64,000 nt of DNA from JAWLHA01 sp041690535 (GTDB taxonomy: Bacteria > Pseudomonadota > Gammaproteobacteria > Thiohalomonadales > Thiohalomonadaceae): NCBI GenBank assembly GCA_041690535.1, contig JAWLHA010000007.1, positions 1 to 64,000 on the forward strand, in the 5' to 3' direction. The translations under genes and the position numbers were made by a program. Positions 15,017-23,257 of the stretch are shown one piece after another (position 1 is the first letter of the stretch; each line of letters begins with the position of its first letter). The notes beneath the pieces are model-generated. The model was not told the origin of the DNA, made no database searches, and saw nothing but the letters and a program-made list of their open reading frames with translations.

Positions 15017-16696
15017 CTATTTCAAGGTGGCTGCGTAAATCCTATGTTCGGCATAGAACGCCAGGCGGCCGGCGTCGTTGACCAATCGCATGAACAGCCG
15101 AATTTGTGGGTCTTCCACCACCCGTACCGCACCCCCCCCTGGAGTGCTCGGAGCGACCTCGATCACCCCGTCTCGGGGGATGCTGACGATGATCCCTTTA
15201 TCGAGAACCGTGAAATTCAGGTCATCGGCATCATCTCGAAGCTCGAAGTCGTACCGGGTGAATGCGGCATCAAATCGCACTCGTGCCTGGCGGTATTGTC
15301 CATCCTTGGTCGCCACGAGCAGCCCTGCCACCCCACGCTCGTATTTCGCCTCCACGATGCGGTAGGCGTCCAACTCCGGCACGGCAACGATGGGCATGAC
15401 ACCAGGCGCGGCGGGGATAAGCAGGTGGGTCTTGCCCAGCACGCTCTCGACCACCAGTCCGTTGTAGACCGAGGTGGCATTGGGGAGGATCTTTCGAGTC
15501 GGTCCGGGACCAACAACCAGTCGACCGCCTATCTGGAGAATCTTCATCTCCACGAGGTCTTCACCGTTGATGAGGTAGGGCACATTGCCCGCAACGAAGA
15601 CCCGCTGGGCTTCCAGGGTCGATTCGGTGCGCGCACCGTTCTCGCCGTCAATGATCGCCACACGACCGTCTTGGGTCACAACAAACAAAGGGGCGCCCTG
15701 GTCGCCCAACACAACGGCGGAGGTGCCGTCCGGGATGTCGTAAGCCCGCTTGCCGACGAAGATCCTCTCGCCCACGCGCACAACCTGCTGGCCATTGAGG
15801 GTACGGAACCGTCGCACCGCTCCGTCAAAGCTAGCGATCTCCCGGATCGCCACCCGCAGCCCATCCTGAATGACCCGCTTGCGCCGCTGCACGGCTACCC
15901 GGATGTCACCGCTGGGGGGTGCCCCACGCTCTCCCCGGACAAACAGGGCCTCGAACCACCCCATGTACGCCTTGGGGATCATGCCGAAGTCGCGGACGGA
16001 GGAGGGATAACTCACCGCCTTGTCCAGCACCGACACTCCGGCCTTGATACGCCCCTCGAAGTCGTTCTTGCGAAAGTCGGGGTGCCTCCCCTTAAAGGGG
16101 TGGATGCCCGCAAAAAGCTGGAATACCACGATGGCGAACGAGAACCAGTCGGTTTCCGCTGAAAACCCGGTTCGGGTGTAGTCCCGAATGCTGGGCATGA
16201 TCGCAGTGGCCGGGTAGTTGGGAGTCTGGTACGAATCAACGTCGATGAAATACGGCTTCACGAAGCCGGACCCGACCATGTAGTTGAATTCGTTTCCGTC
16301 CACCTGGAGGAAGCCCTGTTTGTGAACGAAGGCGATGGTCTTCTGCATCGCCTCGACGAGCGTGGCGATCTTCTCCGGGGTGATCCCATTTGCATTCCAG
16401 AAGGCGCTGGTGAAAAGGCGTGGCAGCGCCACGGCCCCCTCTGACACCTTCATCATGGAATAGCCGATCTGCTCGCCTCGGTTGCCGTCGAAAATCGGGC
16501 CGAGCGGCCGTATGATGCTCGGGTGGTCGAGCCGCGCCAATTCGGCGATCTTCTCGGCTGGGATCACCTTGGCCGGCTCCAGGTAGACCTTGTAGACGTA
16601 CCCGCCATGGGTGTAGAGCCGCCCTTCCCCGCCTTCGGCGACGAAGTTCTGGTCGGTCAGGCGAATGCGTCGGCCGCTGGAATCGAAGATGTCCAT
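15017..16696 (-). CDS. Protein kinase of a TerY-P triad (YegI-like)
   Basis: 559 residues. N-terminal kinase fold: Gly-rich loop AEGGEGRLY (residues about 19-27), VYKVYLEP with the ATP-binding Lys, catalytic segment QVDGNEFNYM (Asp and Asn five apart, replacing HRDxxxxN), and FIDVDSY in place of DFG. The C-terminal half is strand-rich, with repeats like a beta-propeller or several sensor modules. Encoded 3 bases after a PP2C phosphatase and downstream of a vWA protein, the arrangement described as the TerY-P triad (E. coli yegI-yegK-yegL). Kinase motif departures suggest unusual specificity. Last gene of the pncA operon. Confidence 0.8.
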   Translation of the reverse strand: MDIFDSSGRRIRLTDQNFVAEGGEGRLYTHGGYVYKVYLEPAKVIPAEKIAELARLDHPSIIRPLGPIFDGNRGEQIGYSMMKVSEGAVALPRLFTSAFWNANGITPEKIATLVEAMQKTIAFVHKQGFLQVDGNEFNYMVGSGFVKPYFIDVDSYQTPNYPATAIMPSIRDYTRTGFSAETDWFSFAIVVFQLFAGIHPFKGRHPDFRKNDFEGRIKAGVSVLDKAVSYPSSVRDFGMIPKAYMGWFEALFVRGERGAPPSGDIRVAVQRRKRVIQDGLRVAIREIASFDGAVRRFRTLNGQQVVRVGERIFVGKRAYDIPDGTSAVVLGDQGAPLFVVTQDGRVAIIDGENGARTESTLEAQRVFVAGNVPYLINGEDLVEMKILQIGGRLVVGPGPTRKILPNATSVYNGLVVESVLGKTHLLIPAAPGVMPIVAVPELDAYRIVEAKYERGVAGLLVATKDGQYRQARVRFDAAFTRYDFELRDDADDLNFTVLDKGIIVSIPRDGVIEVAPSTPGGGAVRVVEDPQIRLFMRLVNDAGRLAFYAEHRIYAATLK

Positions 16697-16699
16697 GTC

Positions 16700-17506
16700 T
16701 CACCCCCCTTTGTCGAAGGTCATCGCCCCGACACTGAAATCATCGGTGTTGTAAACGGCGTCCTTGGCCCACGTTCCGAGCGCCCGCTTGAGCCGGCGCT
16801 TGATGAAGTCCCCCTCGCCACTGCGTATGGCTACGAGGCTGCTGGCGACCTTTTCGGCCGGTAGCTCCTGCTGAGTGTTGAGGCTGACGAAGCTGGAAAT
16901 CCCGTCAGAGGTGATGAGAAGGGACGCAAGCTCGGCTACCGGGAACCTCAGTACCGTCGGTTTCAGCACGGATTCACACTGCACACCTTCGGGGCCGGTG
17001 ATGGCCTTGACCGCCCCACCCGCTTCCGAGGTGCGCCGGTAGGCCGCGTCTCGGGCATGATCCACCCGGTACGAGGGGTAGTACGGGGCGTTGTGGCTGT
17101 ACTCCACCTGCGTCACCCGCATCACGCCGTCGTGGGAGGTCGCGATCACGGCGCCGTCCCCCACGAAGGTCACGTTGACAATATTGTCGAGCACGAAAGC
17201 GGCGACCAAAGTGGCATCGAGGGCGGTCAGCGGCAGCCCCAAAACTCGTGCTGCCGCTTCGGCTTTCAGAGCCGTGAACTGTGCCAGATCGTAGGGGTTT
17301 GGGGCGCTGCCTCCATCCAGGGTGCGCACGATGTACTCCTTCGCGGCCATTGCGATGAGCCGTGCGCCGATGTCGGTGTCCTTGGAGGAGGAGCACCCGT
17401 CGGCGAGCACCATCCACGGGGAGGGGTCGGTGCCACCGGTCGCATAGTCCTTGTTCACCAGATACTTGCGGCCGGTGACGAAATGGGTGTCGACACGAAT
17501 GTTCAT
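16700..17506 (-). CDS. PP2C-family protein phosphatase
   Basis: 268 residues. PP2C metal-binding motifs: VLADGCSSS...TDIGAR near residues 32-48, VTFVGDGAVIA near 114-124, and ITSDGISSF near 198-206. It would remove phosphates placed by the adjacent kinase. Start ATG at 17506 with GAGGGA upstream. It sits between the vWA gene (53-base gap containing a GC-rich hairpin at 17519-17546) and the kinase (3-base gap). Confidence 0.85.
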   Translation of the reverse strand: MNIRVDTHFVTGRKYLVNKDYATGGTDPSPWMVLADGCSSSKDTDIGARLIAMAAKEYIVRTLDGGSAPNPYDLAQFTALKAEAAARVLGLPLTALDATLVAAFVLDNIVNVTFVGDGAVIATSHDGVMRVTQVEYSHNAPYYPSYRVDHARDAAYRRTSEAGGAVKAITGPEGVQCESVLKPTVLRFPVAELASLLITSDGISSFVSLNTQQELPAEKVASSLVAIRSGEGDFIKRRLKRALGTWAKDAVYNTDDFSVGAMTFDKGG

Positions 17507-17559
17507 GGGAAGTCCCTCACTCCCCCGCCCTGGGCGGGGCGGGGGGTGTCCGTGTTGTG

Positions 17560-18294
17560 TTAGAACGAGAGCGCCTGACTGGGGCCGCCGCTGCCGAGGG
17601 CTTGGGACTGGGTGGAGATCGACTTCGAAATGAAGCCCGCCAGTTTGGCCAGCTTACCGGCGGTGGCGTCCCCCACGTCCACGTACTGGTCGAATTTGCC
17701 TTCCCGACCGTATCCCTCCAGGGCCATTTTGACGGCTGGGTTGCCCGTATTGATGCCGATCAACATGGTGATGATCGACTCCATCGACTCCGCCTGGCGG
17801 ATCGCAGAGACCCTGTCGGCGACCTTCGCGGCCGTGGCCGTGCGGGAGCGGTTGTCCCCCCCGTCGGTAATCACGTACACCGCTGCGTTGGTGTCAAAGT
17901 CCTGGTCGTAGAGCACCTGGGCATACTGCTCGGTAGCTCCGATGGCCTCGTAAGTGGCGTCATAAAGGGCGGTCATCCCGTCGGGTCGGAACTCCGGAAT
18001 GCTATCCGGCCCAATGTCGGCCAGCGTCTTGAAGCCGAAGACCTCCACCACGTTGTTGTTGAAGGTGACGAGCCTCACCAGCAAGTTGTCTGCCCGAGGG
18101 GACTTGCGGAGGGACTCAATCACCGCCTCCACCGCCTGTTTCAGTTCGGCGGCAAACCCCAGCACGCTCGTTGTGGTGTCCACCACAATTGTTGCCAGGG
18201 TGTATTCCGTGGCGCCCAGCGTGTCCGGGCGAACCGCCGAAAAACGGAAGTTGGAGGCCCCTGGAATCCCCATGGACTGCATGTCGTCGTTCAT
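17560..18294 (-). CDS. von Willebrand factor A domain protein (TerY-like)
   Basis: 244 residues. The MIDAS motif appears as DTTTS near residue 37, a conservative variant of DxSxS, followed by a conserved DGMTALYDA segment and VYVITDGGDNRS. This is the cytoplasmic TerY/YegL type of vWA, the scaffold of the TerY-P triad. GGGGAG lies upstream of the ATG. Spacing to pncA (24 bases) indicates co-transcription. Confidence 0.85.
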   Translation of the reverse strand: MNDDMQSMGIPGASNFRFSAVRPDTLGATEYTLATIVVDTTTSVLGFAAELKQAVEAVIESLRKSPRADNLLVRLVTFNNNVVEVFGFKTLADIGPDSIPEFRPDGMTALYDATYEAIGATEQYAQVLYDQDFDTNAAVYVITDGGDNRSRTATAAKVADRVSAIRQAESMESIITMLIGINTGNPAVKMALEGYGREGKFDQYVDVGDATAGKLAKLAGFISKSISTQSQALGSGGPSQALSF

Positions 18295-18318
18295 GGCTAT
18301 TCTCCCCTGTCCTGCTCG

Positions 18319-19116
18319 TTAGATGTCGATCTCGGCGGCCTTCGCCGTCTGCATTCCCCGGCCCTTCATCTCGCGCATGAAATCGTCCGCGAGATTTTCG
18401 AAGCCGCCTACCGGAGAGCTGGTGTCCTCGACCAGCACCATCTTTCGGATGTTCTCTTCGCCGAAGTTGTTGGCGATATCCCGCACGGTGTTGGCAACGC
18501 AGTGCGAGAGGGCCTGCCCGGACAGCAGGATCACATCGGCCTGCTCCAGCATCTTGATCAGGTCGGTGTTCAGTTGCGTCGTCGGGTCGCTCGCGTCGGG
18601 CACGTCGGCCATAACTGCGCTGTAGTGCTCCGTCCAAGGGTTGTGGCCCTTTGTAACGAAATTGCTTCGACGACTCCGCTTACTTTCCCAGGCCGATACC
18701 GCCTCCAGGACGGGTGCCACGACGTTGTGCCCCGGCGTACCGACCAGCGTGTGCGGCGGCCAGATGCAGAGCGGGTAGCGCCCGTTTGCCTCCAGTTGAT
18801 CCACATACGACTGGAGCCGGCTCTGAAAGGCCGGGTTGTAGGCCCGCCACACACCCTTGCGCACATCCTCGGCGGTGATGATCGTGAACGGGTCCGGTCG
18901 TTTGCCGTTGCTCCCGACCCACATCATCGGGTGCGCGACATCGAGCAACTGGTGAGTATCCAGGGTGATGTGGATATCGGAGATCGACCGCTGTTTGCGG
19001 TTGATCAGCTCCGCCAGCCGAGCCGCGTCCGCCGATGCCCCTTGGACCGGCAAAGCCGAGCCGGGCAGGTCGTGGAAGTCGACTTGGGGATCGATGATCA
19101 GCAGTTGTGTATTCAT
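18319..19116 (-). CDS. pncA: Nicotinamidase (isochorismatase fold)
   Basis: 265 residues. Catalytic Asp in LLIIDPQVDFHD (residue ~9), metal-site region ITLDTHQLLDVAHPMMW, a central Lys-containing loop (TKGHNPWTEHYS), and catalytic Cys in LSGQALSHCVANTVRDI. It would convert nicotinamide to nicotinate, the first step of deamidating NAD salvage. ATG at 19116 is chosen because AGGAGGGAC precedes it. It heads the operon pncA-vWA-PP2C-kinase, an unusual pairing of NAD salvage with phosphosignalling. The operator upstream matches the NrtR-operon palindrome. Confidence 0.85.
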   Translation of the reverse strand: MNTQLLIIDPQVDFHDLPGSALPVQGASADAARLAELINRKQRSISDIHITLDTHQLLDVAHPMMWVGSNGKRPDPFTIITAEDVRKGVWRAYNPAFQSRLQSYVDQLEANGRYPLCIWPPHTLVGTPGHNVVAPVLEAVSAWESKRSRRSNFVTKGHNPWTEHYSAVMADVPDASDPTTQLNTDLIKMLEQADVILLSGQALSHCVANTVRDIANNFGEENIRKMVLVEDTSSPVGGFENLADDFMREMKGRGMQTAKAAEIDI

Positions 19117-19134
19117 GGGCTTGTCCCTCCTAGC

Positions 19135-19160
19135 TACCACTTTGGTACTTTGGTTGATAA
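19135..19160 (-). promoter_or_regulatory. pncA operator
   Basis: TACCACTTTGGTA on plus (TACCAAAGTGGTA on minus) at 19135-19147, plus an adjacent half site ACTTTGGTT. Same palindrome as at 14956 and 21027. Core promoter hexamers are not clear. Confidence 0.7.
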
Positions 19161-19189
19161 AGGCCGACGTGGGCCGACCGTCCTTGCTG

Positions 19190-19486
19190 CTATCTGAAAT
19201 CTGCTTCGTACTGCTTTGGCTGCGCTACTTCCCGTTGCCTCTCGGTGTGTTGCGGCAGTCCGCACTTTCTGCACGTCCGGGTCCAGCGAGGCTTCATCAC
19301 CTCGCGTCTTGCCATGACGGGGTCGAAGTGGACCCCGTGGGTCTCATAGCGGCCAGTGTGGTAGGACTCTGTCCCACTGTAGGGGGTGTACGCCACCGGT
19401 CCCCAGTCGTGTTGGCATCGAGCCTGCTGTGCCCTGAGAGCGGCGAGCTGAAGTTCAAGCGCTTCGATCTCGGACTGAATCGTCAT
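19190..19486 (-). CDS. Hypothetical zinc-ribbon protein, 98 aa
   Basis: Helical start (SEIEALELQLAALRAQQ), then CQHDW and CRKCG cysteines separated by ~47 residues, compatible with one zinc ribbon. It begins 10 bases after the pncB stop, so it is probably the second gene of the pncB transcript. Function unknown. Confidence 0.7.
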   Translation of the reverse strand: MTIQSEIEALELQLAALRAQQARCQHDWGPVAYTPYSGTESYHTGRYETHGVHFDPVMARREVMKPRWTRTCRKCGLPQHTERQREVAQPKQYEADFR

Positions 19487-19496
19487 CTCCCCTCCT

Positions 19497-20948
19497 TTAC
19501 GCGACCTGTGCCACGTTCGCTTGCTGCCGCAGGCGCCGGATGGCGCCCGAAACGCCCGCCGACATCTTCGGCTTGGCCTGAAACTGTGCCGGGCGCCTCT
19601 CGTTGCCGATGTACCCCCGTGCCACGCTTTCCCACCTTGCCTTGATCCGCTCGTTTCGTTCGCGCCTGCTTACCTGCGGGGCAACCAGTACCCCGTCACG
19701 AGCGATGTCGATGAAACGGTCGCTCCACCCAGCCTTGGCCAGGGCGCCTCGCTCCTCGACCAAGGCAATCATGCGCTCAATCTCTCCAGCGACTTCCCGC
19801 TCGACCAGAGTCACGTTGCCGGGATAGCTCTCCTTCGCGCCGCCTTCCTCGTCCGCGAACTTCATCTTCGGGCGGCCGGCCACGGACGAGAGCTTGTAAA
19901 CCATTCCAGTGAAGCTCCGGAGGGTACCGCCCGCCACGTACTCGCCGATCCCGTACCCCAGCCGATTGCGGGGGTGCCCTTCTGCCGCCGCAATTCGTTC
20001 AAAGATGTCGAGATCCTCGGGGGTGAGGCCCGATTCCAGAATAATCCCCGGAAGCCACCCGCTCCCGCCGAACTCGGACTGGAACGCACGGATCACGACA
20101 ACAAGCTGTGCGGCCAAATCGCCCGAGTCGAGCCGAACACTAAGTTCAACGTGCTCGACGATCTCTGCGAACCGTTCCTTCATGACCCGGATCGCAGCCG
20201 GAAGTCCGGCCCGCAAGGTGTCGCGGGTATCCAGCAGGAAACTGAGCTTCACCTTGCCTTTGATGCCTCGTTCGCGCTTATAGGCCAACACGCGGTCGAG
20301 AGCGTCAGCAAAGGCGCTGTAGTCGTCGCTATACCGCTGGGTGTACCGGTGGCCCATCGAGCCCCCGGCCGTAATGCTGGCAGCCCGCGCAGCGATCCCC
20401 GAAGAAGTCATTCCGAGCCCCAGCTCGGCCAAGAGACGGACAGTGTCGTTGTGGTCGGCCACTGAACCTGCGGCCCGCATCCCCACCTCGAACATCCTTT
20501 CCCGTTCCCAGCCGAGCGCCTTGGCCACCTTGGTGTACCGGGTTGCCACCTGTACCGATTTACCCATCGACGCGATCAGGTACGACTCCGGAACGGCGGC
20601 AAGCACGGCTGGTGCCGACACGACCGCAATCGGTTCGCCCGGCATCACCACCTCGCCATCACGAACACCCCGGACGGAGATCGGCAGGCTTGGCATGGCC
20701 GCGATCTGCCCCAACGCATCGACCGCAAACGGCACCCCCCTGTCGGTCCAGAAGGCATCTGCCTCGTCCACATCCGCTTGAGTCAAACCTTGTGACAGGT
20801 ACTCCGCAATCACTTCGGACAGGTTGGGGACCACCAGCGGGCCGCCGGTCCGGGCATAGAGGATGTGGGTTTCCTGTTCCATGGCCCCATCGCCGATGAG
20901 ATAGCCCATCGTCATGTGGTACCCATCGGTGCCCATCAGTATGTTCAT
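19497..20948 (-). CDS. pncB: Nicotinate phosphoribosyltransferase family enzyme
   Basis: 483 residues. TDGYHMTMGY at the N-terminus, SVADHNDTVRL centre, VRLDSGDLAAQ (the PRPP/phosphate-binding signature), and GYGIGEYVAGG are the conserved blocks of the NAPRT/NAMPT superfamily; overall it fits nicotinate phosphoribosyltransferase. It would make nicotinate mononucleotide from nicotinate, directly following PncA. A NAMPT-type specificity for nicotinamide cannot be excluded from sequence alone. The C-terminal ~45 residues are basic and atypical. Divided from the pncA operon by one small gene but under its own promoter. Confidence 0.85.
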   Translation of the reverse strand: MNILMGTDGYHMTMGYLIGDGAMEQETHILYARTGGPLVVPNLSEVIAEYLSQGLTQADVDEADAFWTDRGVPFAVDALGQIAAMPSLPISVRGVRDGEVVMPGEPIAVVSAPAVLAAVPESYLIASMGKSVQVATRYTKVAKALGWERERMFEVGMRAAGSVADHNDTVRLLAELGLGMTSSGIAARAASITAGGSMGHRYTQRYSDDYSAFADALDRVLAYKRERGIKGKVKLSFLLDTRDTLRAGLPAAIRVMKERFAEIVEHVELSVRLDSGDLAAQLVVVIRAFQSEFGGSGWLPGIILESGLTPEDLDIFERIAAAEGHPRNRLGYGIGEYVAGGTLRSFTGMVYKLSSVAGRPKMKFADEEGGAKESYPGNVTLVEREVAGEIERMIALVEERGALAKAGWSDRFIDIARDGVLVAPQVSRRERNERIKARWESVARGYIGNERRPAQFQAKPKMSAGVSGAIRRLRQQANVAQVA

Positions 20949-20962
20949 GGCGCCCCCTTACA

Positions 20963-21048
20963 TCCACTTTGGTAGTTTGGTTGACCGGCGTCCAACCAGT
21001 CGCCCGTCTGTTGGATACAACCTTATTACCATTTTGGTTCTTTGTCAA
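20963..21048 (-). promoter_or_regulatory. pncB promoter with two operator sites
   Basis: Minus strand -35 TTGACA (21043-21048), 17-base spacer, weak -10 TAAGGT (21020-21025). The spacer contains AACCAAAATGGTA (21027-21039). A second copy, ACCAAACTACCAAAGTGG, lies at 20963-20981 in the untranslated region. Both match the palindrome of the pncA and NrtR-operon promoters. Confidence 0.7.
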
Positions 21049-21070
21049 CGAGATTCCTGGGAGAACCATC

Positions 21071-21262
21071 ATGAGTCAACAACGCACTGCCCGGTACTAT
21101 GGGGAAAGCGAGGCGGCCTGCCTCGAACAGCTTGGCGAGGCGTGGAAGCGTCATGCCGCGCAGGTCGGTGACGAACCCACCTACTTCGAGGATGTAAAGG
21201 ACGAGGTGAACGTTATCGAGCTGCCGGTTGGTGTCGTCCTTCGTGACTGGGAGCCGGTCTAG
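21071..21262 (+). CDS. Hypothetical protein, 63 aa
   Basis: Acidic, helical small protein (SEAACLEQLGEAWKRHAA). Only the 3' end of a cassette leader (GGGAGAACC) precedes the ATG; the 5' half has been replaced by the pncB promoter region. It may therefore be transcribed divergently from pncB. Typical terminator follows. Confidence 0.6.
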   Translation: MSQQRTARYYGESEAACLEQLGEAWKRHAAQVGDEPTYFEDVKDEVNVIELPVGVVLRDWEPV

Positions 21263-21273
21263 CTCCCGATTCC

Positions 21274-21298
21274 TTGCCCCTCTCCGGAGGGGCTGTCC
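21274..21298 (+). terminator. Intrinsic terminator
   Basis: GCCCCTCTCCGGAGGGGC hairpin followed by TGTCCTT. Confidence 0.8.
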
Positions 21299-21326
21299 TT
21301 ACCCCCTCCCCGCCTCCCCTCAGCGC

Positions 21327-21403
21327 TTTCACTACTCCCGGTAGGTTCTCCCGAACCCGGCCTCTGTGGGCCGTTACGCGAGAGCTGTTGAGGAGAACTG
21401 AAA
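21327..21403 (+). promoter_or_regulatory. Cassette leader, extended
   Basis: TTTCAC, GGTAGG, GGTTCTCCCGAACCC, a longer inner part (GGCC...GGCC plus CGCGAGAGC), then TTGAGGAGAAC. GTTCTCC pairs with GGAGAAC. Confidence 0.75.
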
Positions 21404-21604
21404 ATGGATCGAGAGTTTTTCGGCTGGCTGGACTCGGCGAGCGACGGGGAGCTTGCGGATCGTAAGCAGAGGCTTGTGGAGCTGCTGGAGACGTTGCGAG
21501 ACGCGGATGTGCGTACTGAGGCAAACCGCATGGTGCGGGAGATCGAGCACGAGCAACTGGCTCGCACCGCCGTGAAGCGGGTCAGGCGCGGGAAACGGGC
21601 CTGA
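21404..21604 (+). CDS. Hypothetical helical cassette protein, 66 aa
   Basis: Highly charged, entirely helical small protein with an Arg/Lys-rich end (VKRVRRGKRA). The start follows GAGGAGAAC of the leader. No downstream terminator of the usual type; a convergent small ORF overlaps its last 23 bases. Confidence 0.65.
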   Translation: MDREFFGWLDSASDGELADRKQRLVELLETLRDADVRTEANRMVREIEHEQLARTAVKRVRRGKRA

Positions 21605-21743
21605 GCGTTGCTCGATGCGCGAGCCGTTCGTCGATGCGTTGGACCGCTTCCTTGGCTTGTTCACTGCCGCTGACCACAAAGCTCAGCAGGCTTTTCCGAG
21701 CCTCCTGGCGGAGCGCGTCTTTGTTGCCGTCGATGACTTTCAT
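21582..21743 (-). CDS. Possible small protein, 53 aa
   Basis: Helical, charged product (MKVIDGNKDALRQEARKSLL). Supported mainly by a good minus-strand promoter just upstream (21751-21779). The Shine-Dalgarno is weak, and the 3' end overlaps the convergent 66-residue gene. Confidence 0.4.
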   Translation of the reverse strand: MKVIDGNKDALRQEARKSLLSFVVSGSEQAKEAVQRIDERLAHRATLRPVSRA

Positions 21744-21750
21744 GAGCCCA

Positions 21751-21779
21751 ACCATAGCAGCAAGTGAATTTTACATCAA
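21751..21779 (-). promoter_or_regulatory. Putative promoter
   Basis: Minus strand TTGATG, 17-base spacer, TATGGT, reading toward the 53-residue ORF. Confidence 0.5.
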
Positions 21780-21800
21780 ACGGCTTGCTGCACTCTTCCA

Positions 21801-21827
21801 CGCCCCTCTCCCGAGGGGCTTTCCTTT
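21801..21827 (+). terminator. Intrinsic terminator not preceded by a plus-strand gene
   Basis: GCCCCTCTCCCGAGGGGC hairpin and TTTCCTTT. The preceding ~200 bases hold no plus-strand gene, so a cassette may have been lost. Confidence 0.8.
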
Positions 21828-21893
21828 GCACCTTCCCCGGTAGGTCTTCCATGAACGCTGCCAACCCTGGCGGCCCGATAAGGAGGAACAACC
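21825..21893 (+). promoter_or_regulatory. Cassette leader, divergent
   Basis: TTTGCAC, GGTAGG, TCTTCCATGAACGCTGCC, GGCGGCC, AAGGAGGAAC. The GAACCCC block is altered; TCTTCC can pair with GGAGGA through wobbles. Confidence 0.65.
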
Positions 21894-22160
21894 GTGCTAA
21901 AGCGACTTTGTGCCCTCATCTCTGGCGCGATCCAGCCCGAGCGGCCAGCTATCTACCAGGTGTCTTACATCGAGGCGTTGGATTGCCTCTCCTCCTCTGG
22001 ACACCTTTCCGTATTCACAGCCGCGTCCGTGAAGGCGTTAAACCAAGGGATTGCATGGGTGGAGATGGACGGTGGTTGTGTCGTATCGGTGGTTGATATA
22101 GCGGGGCACAAGCTGCGCCCCGAGGATATCAAAGGCTGTGTCACGCTCCTTGCTTGGTAA
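21894..22160 (+). CDS. Hypothetical cassette protein, 88 aa (GTG start)
   Basis: GTG 7 bases after GGAGG. Strand-rich small protein (VVSVVDIAGHKLRPEDIKG) without recognisable motif. The stop is 26 bases from the convergent response regulator, and no clear terminator is present. Confidence 0.6.
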   Translation: MLKRLCALISGAIQPERPAIYQVSYIEALDCLSSSGHLSVFTAASVKALNQGIAWVEMDGGCVVSVVDIAGHKLRPEDIKGCVTLLAW

Positions 22161-22186
22161 CCTTCTTGGCCTACAAGGGTCCTGCC

Positions 22187-23257
22187 TTAGCGGAATGCGC
22201 GCCCGTAGCATCCATCCGTGTCCCGTTGCCCCAGGATGGGGGCGCTCCCCTCCTCGTCCAACATATCAAGGTACTCGTTGTAGGAGAGGACCGTGTCGAG
22301 CTTGAATCCCGGCGGATTCTTTATGATTGCATAGTAGAACCACTGCCGCGCCCCCTGTAACTCATGCGCGGGGAAGAGGTAGGACTGCCAGTCCGCGCAA
22401 TCGCTGCTGTAACTCCCGCCAGATCGCCAAAAGTGAGGCACGACCTCATTGCTGCGGAGGGCCGCGAGCAGTTCATCGGGCGCCCCTTGGTCAAAGGCAA
22501 TTTCGTGTTGCGCCATGAGATGGTCTTCGGTTTGGACCACCAGAAGGTAAGGAACGGCATTGGCATCGAACATCAAGATGCCTTCTGGAGTCGTCGAGAC
22601 GTAGTGTTCGACGATCTGTAAGCGTTCTGAAATGGCCTTGAACTCCTCGACGAATCGAGAATCGCTCAGAAAACGATGCGTACCAATGGCGAGGGCATCG
22701 ACCAGCATCCTTTCCAGATCGCGAAAATAGGCTTGCTGCATCTCCGAGATGGCACGGTCGAGGATCGCCATCACCTTTTCGTTGTTTTTCGTGATAAACC
22801 GGTCGATGACTCCCTCGTTGAAGGCATCAACCGCGATCTTATCATCGGCCTTGCCGGTGAGCAGGATCTTCTTAATCGCCGGGTCTTTGATTTTTGCGCA
22901 GAACTCAAGCCCGTTCATTTCGGGCATGTCGTAGTCCACTATGACCACTGAAACCTGCTGGAAGCGGTATTCGTTGTGTACCTCACGATGGATTTTGTCG
23001 AGGTCAAGGTCAATGACATGATGATGACTCGACATCTCTTCCCTGTAACGGTAGGGGGCGAAATAGCGCTCGTTGAGCAATTCTGACTCAGGCGAGCCGT
23101 TGATCGCTGCGAGGGCTTGGCAGGGAGCGTCCAGCAACCGGAAAGCGAGTCGACTGTCAAGCTGAAGGCTCAGGTTCGCAAGATAATCGCGACTGTCATC
23201 TACGAATACGACCGTGGTCGGGAAATAGAAAGGGGAAATGCTACGTTGCTGCTTCAT
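22187..23257 (-). CDS. Response regulator with atypical output domain (LqsR-like)
   Basis: 356 residues. Receiver domain: acidic pair in VVFVDDSRDYL (near residues 17-27), an insertion of ~50 residues before the phospho-accepting Asp in VVIVDYDMPEMNG, LLTGKA, and the conserved Lys in DRFITKN. The C-terminal ~190 residues are not a DNA-binding domain I recognise. Size and pairing with a CqsS/LqsS-like kinase resemble Legionella LqsR. The start codon overlaps the kinase stop (TAATG), so the two are coupled. Confidence 0.75.
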   Translation of the reverse strand: MKQQRSISPFYFPTTVVFVDDSRDYLANLSLQLDSRLAFRLLDAPCQALAAINGSPESELLNERYFAPYRYREEMSSHHHVIDLDLDKIHREVHNEYRFQQVSVVIVDYDMPEMNGLEFCAKIKDPAIKKILLTGKADDKIAVDAFNEGVIDRFITKNNEKVMAILDRAISEMQQAYFRDLERMLVDALAIGTHRFLSDSRFVEEFKAISERLQIVEHYVSTTPEGILMFDANAVPYLLVVQTEDHLMAQHEIAFDQGAPDELLAALRSNEVVPHFWRSGGSYSSDCADWQSYLFPAHELQGARQWFYYAIIKNPPGFKLDTVLSYNEYLDMLDEEGSAPILGQRDTDGCYGRAFR

